Shown: in pieces, positions 6,155-11,747 of the stretch
Layout of the letters: each line of letters starts with the position of its first letter
Numbering within the stretch: the stretch's first letter is position 1
Assembly (NCBI GenBank): GCA_002391545.1
Contig: DGFF01000060.1
Span: 27,255-39,001, forward strand
DNA: 11,747 nucleotides
Direction of reading: 5' to 3'
From: Candidatus Fermentithermobacillaceae bacterium UBA3907
GTDB lineage: Bacteria > Bacillota > Sulfobacillia > Fermentithermobacillales > Fermentithermobacillaceae
Made by a program: the position numbers and the translations under genes
The notes under the pieces: generated by a model
Databases searched by the model: none
The model's input: the letters and a program-made list of their open reading frames with translations, nothing else
Told to the model about the DNA's origin: nothing

Positions 6155-7291
6155 CTAAAGAAGCAGCGATAACATAACTCCTGCCGCAACTGCCGTTCCT
6201 ATCACTCCTGCCACGTTAGGTCCCATTGCGTGCATGAGCAGGAAGTTATCTGGGTTCTCTTCTGCCCCTACTTTCTGGCTTACCCTTGCAGCCATGGGCA
6301 CTGCTGAAACCCCTGCTGATCCAATAAGGGGATTGACCTTCCCACCGGTAACATAGTACATCAGCTTGCCTAAGAGCACGCCTCCTGCAGTACCTCCTGC
6401 AAACGCTACTACTCCAAGGCATATTATCTTAATCGTATCTACAGTCAAGAATGTCTCTGCGCTCATAGTGGCACCTACCGACGTTGCAAGGAAAATCACA
6501 ACTATATTCATAAGCTCGTTTTGAGCAGTCTTTGACAATCTGTCGACTACTCCGCATTCCCTAAACAAATTACCCAGCATAAGCATGCCTATGAGAGGTG
6601 CAATCTCCGGCAAAAGCAAACTTACAATCACTGTGACCGCCACAGGAAATATTATTTTCTCAGTTTGTGAAACCTGTCTCAGCTGGGTCATAACTGTAGA
6701 CCGCTCCTCTTTTGTGGTTAGCGCTCGCATAATCGGAGGCTGAATCAGAGGAACCAAAGCCATGTAAGTATATGCCGCAACAGCAATCGGCCCTACCAGT
6801 TCAGGAGCAAGTTTCATAGCCGTAAAAATCGCCGTGGGCCCATCAGCCCCACCTATTATTCCAATAGCTGCCGATTGGCTTAATGTGAATCCTAGAGCCT
6901 TGGAAACAATCATCGCTATAAACACCCCTACCTGAGCCGCGGCACCCAAAAGGACAGTAGAAGGGTTGGCAAGCAAGGGTCCAAAGTCTGTCATAGCCCC
7001 TACCCCTAGGAAAATCAGGGGAGGGAATATCTCCTTCTCAACCCCGAAACTCAAATAATACAACAATCCTCCTGGCATCCCATCTGAAGGAGGATTGATA
7101 ATCGGAGCGTTAGGTAAATTAGCTAAAATAGCTCCAAACGCTATAGGGATGAGAAGAAGGGGTTCGAATTTCTTCGCAATGGCTAAATAAAGGAGCAACA
7201 CTGATATTAATATCATTACTACATTGCCCCACGAAAGTCCCACAAAACCTGTTGTTTCCCACAGTTTCTGGGTCAGTGCGCCTACATCCAT
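6155..7291 (-). CDS. mmdB: Sodium-pumping decarboxylase beta subunit (OadB/MmdB family)
   Basis: A 378-residue polytopic inner-membrane protein with about nine or more hydrophobic segments. It decarboxylates carboxybiotin and couples the release of CO2 to Na+ export. GGADGPTAIF (147-156) carries Asp150, the counterpart of the essential Asp of oxaloacetate decarboxylase beta subunits. NPLIGSAGVSAVPMAARVSQ (320-339) and HAMGPNVAGVIG near the C-terminus are the other signature loops. The length is close to family members of the methylmalonyl and glutaconyl decarboxylases. The start ATG at 7289-7291 has GAAGGTG at 7302-7308. It lies 41 nt downstream of the biotin carrier and upstream of the B12 subunit in the same operon. 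Confidence 0.96.
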   Translation of the reverse strand: MDVGALTQKLWETTGFVGLSWGNVVMILISVLLLYLAIAKKFEPLLLIPIAFGAILANLPNAPIINPPSDGMPGGLLYYLSFGVEKEIFPPLIFLGVGAMTDFGPLLANPSTVLLGAAAQVGVFIAMIVSKALGFTLSQSAAIGIIGGADGPTAIFTAMKLAPELVGPIAVAAYTYMALVPLIQPPIMRALTTKEERSTVMTQLRQVSQTEKIIFPVAVTVIVSLLLPEIAPLIGMLMLGNLFRECGVVDRLSKTAQNELMNIVVIFLATSVGATMSAETFLTVDTIKIICLGVVAFAGGTAGGVLLGKLMYYVTGGKVNPLIGSAGVSAVPMAARVSQKVGAEENPDNFLLMHAMGPNVAGVIGTAVAAGVMLSLLL

Positions 7292-7332
7292 ATATTAGTA
7301 CACCTTCCTCCAGTTTGAACTGCTTGCACCGC

Positions 7333-7761
7333 TTACCTATCCAGTTTCACGAGCACATCGCCTGTTTGAACTGATGCCCCCTGGCTTACTGCCACTTCTA
7401 CCACAGTGGCGTCATATGGCGCCAATATCTCGTTCTGCATCTTCATAGCTTCAAGAAGAAGCAATAGCTGGCCTCTTTTTACGCTTTCTCCTGGAGCAAC
7501 CTTGATTTCTGTCACTATGCCTGGAATTGGCGCAGTAACTACTCCATTTCCTGCAGCAGGTTTGGCAGGAGCAGTCGGTTCAGGTTTTTTGGTCGCAGGA
7601 GCTGTAATAGGCTGAACTGTTTTCTTCTGAGGGATATCAGAAGGAGCGGTTGAGGTCTTCTTGGGACTCGGTACTGCAGCCGTTTGAACTGCCTGTGCCC
7701 CTACTTCTTCCACCTCTACTTCGAACACTTCGCCGTCAATTTTCACCCTAAATTTTCGCAC
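7333..7761 (-). CDS. mmdC: Biotin carboxyl carrier subunit of the decarboxylase
   Basis: A 142-residue biotin carrier. The N-terminal 20 residues (KFRVKIDGEVFEVEVEEV) are the short strand segment common to decarboxylase gamma/biotin subunits. They are followed by a flexible Pro/Ala/Thr/Lys linker (about 25-70) and a biotinyl domain from about 74. The biotinylation site is EAMKM at 104-108, with Lys107 expected to carry biotin. It shuttles the carboxyl group from the MmdA carboxyltransferase to the membrane beta subunit. The start is a GTG at 7759-7761 preceded by AAAGGAGGA with about 6 nt spacing. It sits 75 nt after the OadG-type subunit, a gap that contains a small hairpin with a T5 tract. 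Confidence 0.96.
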   Translation of the reverse strand: MRKFRVKIDGEVFEVEVEEVGAQAVQTAAVPSPKKTSTAPSDIPQKKTVQPITAPATKKPEPTAPAKPAAGNGVVTAPIPGIVTEIKVAPGESVKRGQLLLLLEAMKMQNEILAPYDATVVEVAVSQGASVQTGDVLVKLDR

Positions 7762-7795
7762 GTCTGGTCCTCCTTTTCACTTTGAAACTCAAGTT

Positions 7796-7818
7796 AAAAA
7801 CCGCCTATGCCATCATAG
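7796..7818 (-). other. Hairpin with U tract between OadG-type subunit and biotin carrier genes
   Basis: On the - strand CTATG and CATAG form a 5-bp stem with a 4-nt loop (7805-7818). It is followed by GCGG and then five Ts (7796-7800). It resembles a weak intrinsic terminator inside the operon and might tune relative expression of downstream subunits; a stem this short could also be chance. Confidence 0.3.
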
Positions 7819-7836
7819 CCCACAAAAAGGTTAACC

Positions 7837-8235
7837 CTATTCATTCATAATCATCCACCTGGAAGTTTTTCCCCATGCGCCTGCGTCTGATACTCCCCTT
7901 AGAAATACAGGAACCTCGCTACCAGCCATGTATGCGTATACCGCCGCAATAATCGCCGCCTTGCGCTTGGGGTCAAGAGACTCGAAGTCTTGTACGCTAG
8001 TAACAACTTCTTCTGCTTCGGGCCTGATCTCCATGACGCCAACCCCTCCTACTTCCACATAACCTTCCCCTTGAACCTCGGTCCCTTCAATTTCAGTATA
8101 AGTTTCTTTCTGGAAACTCGAAACAATCTTGTATATCAAACTGATCATCAAGGCAACCAATATCAGCACGACAAATACTACGAGCAAATTCACTAAGGTT
8201 AAGGTAAAAGCGCCGCCAATCGTATCTGGTATCAT
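7837..8235 (-). CDS. Sodium-pumping decarboxylase small membrane subunit (OadG/MmdD family)
   Basis: A 132-residue single-span membrane protein. The N-terminal hydrophobic helix (about 10-36, LTLVNLLVVFVVLILVALMISLIYKIV) is the typical OadG anchor. A charged middle follows, then a C-terminal segment KRKAAIIAAVYAYMAGSEVPVFLRGVS with GAWGKTSRW. That resembles the C-terminal region of the delta subunit of methylmalonyl- and glutaconyl-CoA decarboxylases. The subunit anchors and assembles the alpha carboxyltransferase with the beta pump. GGAGGG at about 8241-8247 precedes the ATG by 7 nt. It lies 57 nt after mmdA. No separate epsilon-type subunit (as in Veillonella) is visible. Sequence conservation in this family is low, so the call rests on the anchor, tail and operon context. 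Confidence 0.88.
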   Translation of the reverse strand: MIPDTIGGAFTLTLVNLLVVFVVLILVALMISLIYKIVSSFQKETYTEIEGTEVQGEGYVEVGGVGVMEIRPEAEEVVTSVQDFESLDPKRKAAIIAAVYAYMAGSEVPVFLRGVSDAGAWGKTSRWMIMNE

Positions 8236-8292
8236 CTATATCCCTCCACACCTCATGCAGGCATGCAATCCTCTTTCCAAAAAGTCATCTCC

Positions 8293-9858
8293 TTATAGCG
8301 GTATGTTCCCATGCTTCTTAGGCATTTTCTCTGCCCGCTTTGTAGCCGTGAGCTCCAGGGCGCCTATAACCCGTGGGCGAATCTCCTGGGGGTCAATTAC
8401 GTCATCAATATAACCTCTGCTAGCCGCGACATACGGATTGGCAAACACTTCTCTAAACTCTTTGATCTTCTCTTCACGCTTGGCGGCAGGATCTTCAGCT
8501 TCTGCAATCTCCTTCTTGAATACCACGTTTGCAGCTCCATCAGGGCCCATTACCGCGATCTCCGCTTGGGGAAATGCGAAAACCATATCTGCTCCAAGAT
8601 GCCTAGAACACATAGCAATGTACGCACCGCCGTACGCCTTTCTTGTAATCACTGTCACCTTGGGAACACAGGCTTCAGAATAAGCGTAAAGCAGTTTCGC
8701 ACCATGCCTTATGATCCCGCCGTACTCCTGATCGACACCGGGCAAGTATCCAGGTACGTCTACAAGGGTTACCAAAGGGATGTTGAAAGCATCACAAAAC
8801 CGTACAAACCTGGCTGCCTTGTCTGAAGCATCAATATCGAGACATCCTGCTTTTACGCTGGGCTGTGATGCCACGATGCCTGCAACCCTACCTGCTAGCC
8901 TGGCAAACCCCGTAATAATGTTGGTCGCAAAATATGGAGATACTTCAAAGAATATGCCATCGTCTACCATGGGGTAGATCAAATCGTACATGTTGTACCC
9001 CTTTCCAGGGTCAACAGGTACTACTTCGCGCAAAATCGGTTCACACCTTCCCGGATCATCGGTAGGTTCTATGTACGGTGGATCTTCCTGATTATTTGAG
9101 GGAAGGAAAGACAGAAGCGTCTTTAGCATTTCAAAACAAGTCTGCTCATCAGGGGCCATAAATTGGGCCACGCCGCTCACCTGGTTGTGAACTAAGGCTC
9201 CTCCTAGTTGCTCAGAAGTTACTTCTTCCCCTGTAACAGCCTTAATTACCTGTGGACCCGTAATGAACATGTTGGATATACCTTCAACCATGAACACAAA
9301 ATCGCAAAGGGCAGGTGAGTAAACTGCTCCTCCTGCGCAGGGGCCCAAAATCAAAGCGATCTGAGGGATCACGCCTGAATATTTTACGTTGCGGTAAAAT
9401 ATGTTTCCGTACCCTTTCAGCGCGTCTACTCCTTCTTGAATCCGGGCTCCTCCTGAGTCGTTTAGGAATACAAAGGGAATGCCGACCTTAGCTGCAAGAT
9501 CCATGCACTTACATATCTTTTCTGCATGCATTTCGCCTAAAGATCCGCCGATAACAGTAAAATCTTGGGCTGCTGCACAAACCGCTCTCCCATCAATAAG
9601 CCCGTAACCTGTAACCACGCCTTCTCCAGGAGCTTCCACTTCACTCATTCCAAACGCGGTTGCTCTGTGCTCTACAAAAGCATCAATCTCAACAAAAGTG
9701 CCTGGATCGAAAAGAGCAGTTATTCGCTCTCTGGCAGTCAATTTACCGGACTTATGCTGCCTTTCGATTCTAGCGCTTCCGCCACCCTGATAAACCTTTT
9801 CACGACGCCTTCTCAATTCCTCCAGCTTCTCTTCAATCTGTGACAAAGAATCGGCCAA
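8293..9858 (-). CDS. mmdA: Methylmalonyl-CoA decarboxylase alpha subunit (carboxyltransferase)
   Basis: A 521-residue acyl-CoA carboxyltransferase of the PccB/MmdA family. It moves the carboxyl group of (S)-methylmalonyl-CoA to protein-bound biotin. Two crotonase-like halves are visible. The N-half has SGGARIQEGVDAL (135-147) and LGPCAGGAVYSPA (171-183), the acyl-CoA oxyanion-hole segments. The C-half has VDVPGYLPGVDQE (366-378), ITRKAYGGAYIAM (404-416) and VMGPDGAANVVFKKE (436-450). The length and the end KKHGNIPL are typical of decarboxylase and propionyl-CoA carboxylase beta chains. The neighbouring OadG/OadB subunits point to the sodium-pumping decarboxylase rather than to an ATP-dependent carboxylase. 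The start is a TTG at 9856-9858 with a near-perfect GGAGGTGA (9865-9872) 6 nt upstream. It is the first gene of the operon. Confidence 0.96.
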   Translation of the reverse strand: MADSLSQIEEKLEELRRRREKVYQGGGSARIERQHKSGKLTARERITALFDPGTFVEIDAFVEHRATAFGMSEVEAPGEGVVTGYGLIDGRAVCAAAQDFTVIGGSLGEMHAEKICKCMDLAAKVGIPFVFLNDSGGARIQEGVDALKGYGNIFYRNVKYSGVIPQIALILGPCAGGAVYSPALCDFVFMVEGISNMFITGPQVIKAVTGEEVTSEQLGGALVHNQVSGVAQFMAPDEQTCFEMLKTLLSFLPSNNQEDPPYIEPTDDPGRCEPILREVVPVDPGKGYNMYDLIYPMVDDGIFFEVSPYFATNIITGFARLAGRVAGIVASQPSVKAGCLDIDASDKAARFVRFCDAFNIPLVTLVDVPGYLPGVDQEYGGIIRHGAKLLYAYSEACVPKVTVITRKAYGGAYIAMCSRHLGADMVFAFPQAEIAVMGPDGAANVVFKKEIAEAEDPAAKREEKIKEFREVFANPYVAASRGYIDDVIDPQEIRPRVIGALELTATKRAEKMPKKHGNIPL

Positions 9859-9907
9859 CCGGTTTCACCTCCAGAACTAACAAAAATCTTATTATGGACC
9901 AGCCAAT

Positions 9908-9942
9908 ACTATACCGCTAGCTTACTACAAACCATGGCTAGC
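9908..9942 (-). promoter_or_regulatory. Putative mmd promoter with paired GCTAGC sites
   Basis: On the - strand TATAGT (9908-9913) is a 5/6 match to a -10 box, about 50 nt upstream of the mmdA start; no good -35 lies at the expected distance. The palindromic hexamer GCTAGC occurs at 9916-9921, just upstream of the -10, and at 9937-9942, beside the -35 position. The two are 21 bp apart, two helical turns. A weak -35 flanked by same-face repeats is what a regulated promoter would look like, but the regulator is unknown. Confidence 0.4.
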
Positions 9943-10061
9943 ATAACACAAAGAAATAAAAGACGGAAGACATTAACGAAACAGATGGGAAGGAACATTA
10001 TGTTGCTGAATCACTGGGGGCATCATGACAGATGCGAAAAGGTGAGCACTTGGTCTATGAC

Positions 10062-10083
10062 TTGGACCTCTTCTAAGATCCAA
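10062..10083 (-). other. Hairpin in the rex 3' untranslated region
   Basis: On the - strand RNA, TTGGATCTT and GAGGTCCAA form a 9-bp stem with an AGAA loop. Two of the pairs are G-U wobbles that would be A-C mismatches on the other strand, so the structure favours the rex-direction transcript. It starts 40 nt after the rex stop. No T tract follows, so it may be a processing or stability stem rather than an intrinsic terminator. Confidence 0.4.
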
Positions 10084-10123
10084 TTGTTTCAACCCCGCAC
10101 CTATGCGCTATTTACAAGGCGGC

Positions 10124-10756
10124 CTACAAATAAAAAGCGAGTTCTTGAAGGTCCAGGGTGACGTCGCTGTTTTGAACTCGTATGTCTTCTGGGACCTTAA
10201 GTCTTACAGGAGCGAAGTTCAGAAACCCCTTTATTCCGCATGAAACCGCAAAAGTAACTACTTCTTGGGCGACTGATGCAGGGACAGTTATGACTCCTAT
10301 TTTGATTTCTTCGTCTTCGAGTACTTGAGGAAGATCTTGTGTGTGTAATATGGGAATACCCTCTACAAACGTTCCTATCTTGCTCTCATCGATGTCAAAA
10401 AGCCCGGTTACAACAAATCTGTAATCAGGGGTAGCTTTCCTCCTAGAGGTAAGATACCTGTTAAGCGCAGTTCCAAGTTCGCCTACGCCAAAGATGGCGA
10501 TAGACATCTCTCTATCAGCTTTGAGGATCGAGATAAGCTCCTCCCTAAGAGCTAGGATAGGATATCCCACTCCTTGCTTCCCAAATTCCCCAAACATAGC
10601 AAGGTCTTTTCGAACTTGGGCGCTGTTGACTGCAGCCAGATCTGCGATCTTGGCCGAAGATATATAGTCATTAGGCCCAGCCTCAAGTTCGTTTAGCACG
10701 CGGAGGTATGTTACTAATCTGCGAATAACTACATCGGGCACCTTATCCTTTGGCAA
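10124..10756 (-). CDS. rex: Redox-sensing transcriptional repressor Rex
   Basis: Rex binds operators when the NADH/NAD+ ratio is low and lets go when NADH rises, so it controls fermentation and respiratory genes. The 210-residue protein has an N-terminal winged helix (about 8-65) with ISSAKIADLAAVNSAQVRKDLAMFGEFGKQGVGYPI. The Rossmann NAD(H) site follows: IAIFGVGELGTAL (87-99), with GVGELG as the GxGxxG loop. The C-terminal swap helix carries GFLNFAPVRLKVP and ends in ELAFYL. The length matches the family. The start is a TTG at 10754-10756 with AAGGAGG (10764-10770) 7 nt upstream. It sits between a membrane protein gene and the mmd operon, so NADH-linked control of propionate formation is plausible. 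No clear TTGTGA/TCACAA-type Rex palindrome was found nearby. Confidence 0.97.
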   Translation of the reverse strand: MPKDKVPDVVIRRLVTYLRVLNELEAGPNDYISSAKIADLAAVNSAQVRKDLAMFGEFGKQGVGYPILALREELISILKADREMSIAIFGVGELGTALNRYLTSRRKATPDYRFVVTGLFDIDESKIGTFVEGIPILHTQDLPQVLEDEEIKIGVITVPASVAQEVVTFAVSCGIKGFLNFAPVRLKVPEDIRVQNSDVTLDLQELAFYL

Positions 10757-10899
10757 TTTGGAACCTCCTTTTATATCTATGTCCCTATTACGTTTCTTTC
10801 CCCCGAATTCCGCGTAGCATCTTCTTACTAGCTGTGAGTACGTTTTTGTGCGTTCTAGCCCCTCTTTGCGCCTTTAATGTGATGCGACGCTGGATCTCT

Positions 10900-11427
10900 T
10901 TACACCCGTCTTTTGTTACGGACTTTTTCTGTATAAGATACAATTTTTCCTGCTAACAACCCGACAAAGATCCCTGTAGGTATAGCGAAGAGAAGGAGAT
11001 ATGGGAGGTAGAACATGACACCTATGTGTTCTAGGAGCAAAGATGCCACCAGAAGCTGAGCCACGTTATGGGTAATTGACCCCGCCACGCTTATACCCAC
11101 AGCAGAAAAGGTGCCTTTCGCCAGTTTATTAAGGGCATACATCACTGTAGTAGATAAAAGCGCACCTGCCGTACTCAAGTAATATCCTACATTGAGAAAT
11201 GTTCCAGAAAGCAGGCTTCCTAGCAAAGTCCGTAGGAAACTCACAGCAAAAGCGTCACTGAATTCGCCGGTCATTACTGCATAAAGAGCAACTATGTTGG
11301 CTAATCCTAGCTTTGCCCCTGGTACTACGTAGGGAATAGGTATCATAGCTTCCACTACGTGCAGTGCTGTTGCCAAAGCCACCATAATTGCTATGTTGGT
11401 CAGTCTATATACTCCGTCCCTTTTCAC
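10900..11427 (-). CDS. Gx transporter family / heptaprenyl diphosphate synthase component I-like membrane protein
   Basis: A 175-residue membrane protein with about five or six hydrophobic helices and a basic C-terminal tail. The block IPYVVPGAKLGLANIVALYAV (31-51), the segment SFLRTLLGSLLSGTFLNVGY (63-82) and the later SITHNVAQLLVASLL match the Hpre_diP_synt_I family. That family was once annotated as a heptaprenyl diphosphate synthase subunit, but its fold resembles ECF-type substrate-binding membrane proteins. The substrate is unknown and enzymatic activity should not be assumed. It starts at a GTG (11425-11427) that overlaps the TGA of the upstream gene as GTGA, so translation is probably coupled. 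A GGAG lies about 8 nt upstream. Confidence 0.87.
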   Translation of the reverse strand: MKRDGVYRLTNIAIMVALATALHVVEAMIPIPYVVPGAKLGLANIVALYAVMTGEFSDAFAVSFLRTLLGSLLSGTFLNVGYYLSTAGALLSTTVMYALNKLAKGTFSAVGISVAGSITHNVAQLLVASLLLEHIGVMFYLPYLLLFAIPTGIFVGLLAGKIVSYTEKVRNKRRV

Positions 11428-11747
11428 CTTCGTTTACTCCACCATTCCGAAAGGATCTCAGAAAGAGTTTCTTTGTCGTTTAGTCTAACATCCCTGAGCA
11501 CGATTTCTTCCAAATAGTCAAGAGCTTCTCCAACTACAGGGCTAGGCCTTATATTCAAAATCTGAATTATGTCGTTGCCATCTAGAGCGATGCGCAAGTT
11601 TTCTACCTCTTCGAGGTGATCCTGGCCTAGGGCATCTATGCCAGAAGCCAGAAATAGACATCCTTTTGGCATACCGCCTTTTCCCCTTCCGCGCCATAAA
11701 GCCTGTTTCACCTCGATAAGCTGTTCCAGACGCAATCTGCCCCAATG
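11424..11747 (-). CDS. tRNA nucleotidyltransferase / poly(A) polymerase family enzyme, 3' end only
   Basis: The frame is open from the window edge to the TGA at 11424-11426, giving the last 107 residues; the TTG near 11735 is internal. The C-terminal domain reads LRIALDGNDIIQILNIRPSPVVGEALDYLEEIVLRD, then LNDKETLSEIL. This is the conserved C-terminal helical region of CCA-adding and poly(A)-polymerase-type enzymes: (N/D)GNDI, then I(R/K)PxPxVGExLxxLxxxV. The nucleotidyltransferase and HD regions lie outside the window, so whether it is a full CCA-adding enzyme, an A-adding or CC-adding form, or an HD-domain relative cannot be decided. It overlaps the next gene by 2 nt. Confidence 0.8.
   Translation of the reverse strand, partial: HWGRLRLEQLIEVKQALWRGRGKGGMPKGCLFLASGIDALGQDHLEEVENLRIALDGNDIIQILNIRPSPVVGEALDYLEEIVLRDVRLNDKETLSEILSEWWSKRR

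Larger units (their letters stand above)
9859..10123 (-). other. Gene-free leader between rex and mmdA
   Basis: These 265 bp hold no credible gene. On the - strand they contain a hairpin 40 nt past rex, a second short stem (GCATC 10020-10024 / GATGC 10031-10035), the putative mmd promoter near 9908-9942, and the mmdA ribosome site. No known riboswitch motif was recognised. Confidence 0.6.

Noticed and set aside
7780..7796. CTTGAGT on the - strand, resembling a HAIR half-site
   Set aside because: It lies inside the decarboxylase operon next to the biotin carrier ribosome site and lacks the second half at 7-nt spacing.
8255..8292. Possible 11-codon mini-ORF between mmdA and the OadG-type gene
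   Set aside because: The ribosome site abuts the start codon with no spacing and the peptide is too short to support.
9859..9960. Rex operator at the mmd promoter, suggested by TTTGTGTTA on the - strand
   Set aside because: There is no inverted partner half-site at the expected spacing, so it does not form the Rex palindrome.
9934..10161. 75-codon + strand open frame in the rex-mmdA gap
   Set aside because: No ribosome site, no recognisable motif, composition unlike a real protein, and it runs into the rex coding region on the opposite strand.

Overview
The window looks like ordinary, gene-dense chromosome from an anaerobic fermentative bacterium of moderate GC. A sodium-pumping methylmalonyl-CoA decarboxylase operon, a Rex redox repressor and an HspR-type (not HrcA/CIRCE) dnaK-grpE unit together suggest Synergistota or a similar anaerobe. 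This is inference from gene content; there is no rRNA in the window. No phage, IS, CRISPR or RNA genes were found.

Layout. On the + strand, 1-1525 holds the 3' part of a GH4 glycosidase and a BadF/GlcNAc-kinase-type sugar kinase, ending at a terminator hairpin at 1532-1574. All remaining genes are on the - strand and, read right to left, fall into three units. (1) The 3' end of a CCA-adding/poly(A)-polymerase-type enzyme overlaps a Gx/Hpre_diP_synt_I membrane protein, which is followed by rex (11747 to 10124). (2) The decarboxylase operon is mmdA, OadG-type subunit, biotin carrier, oadB-type beta subunit, B12-binding mutase subunit, meaB (9858 to 4643), ending at a GC-rich hairpin at 4596-4616. 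(3) The heat-shock unit is hspR, dnaK, grpE (4476 to 1577), ending at the shared convergent hairpin.

How the genes work together. Methylmalonyl-CoA mutase, of which only the cobalamin-binding subunit is here, interconverts succinyl-CoA and (R)-methylmalonyl-CoA, and MeaB guards the B12 cofactor. The decarboxylase transfers the carboxyl group to biotin on the carrier protein, and the beta subunit releases CO2 while exporting Na+. Propionate formation from succinate is thereby coupled to a sodium gradient. The mutase catalytic subunit and the epimerase are not in the window. Rex, just upstream, senses NADH/NAD+, but I could not find a convincing Rex operator at the mmd promoter.

I do not see strong evidence for an undescribed system. 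The most useful leads are the orphan B12 subunit, a pair of GCTAGC sites 21 bp apart at the putative mmd promoter, several intra-operon hairpins, and an HspR-controlled unit lacking recognisable HAIR or CIRCE operators.
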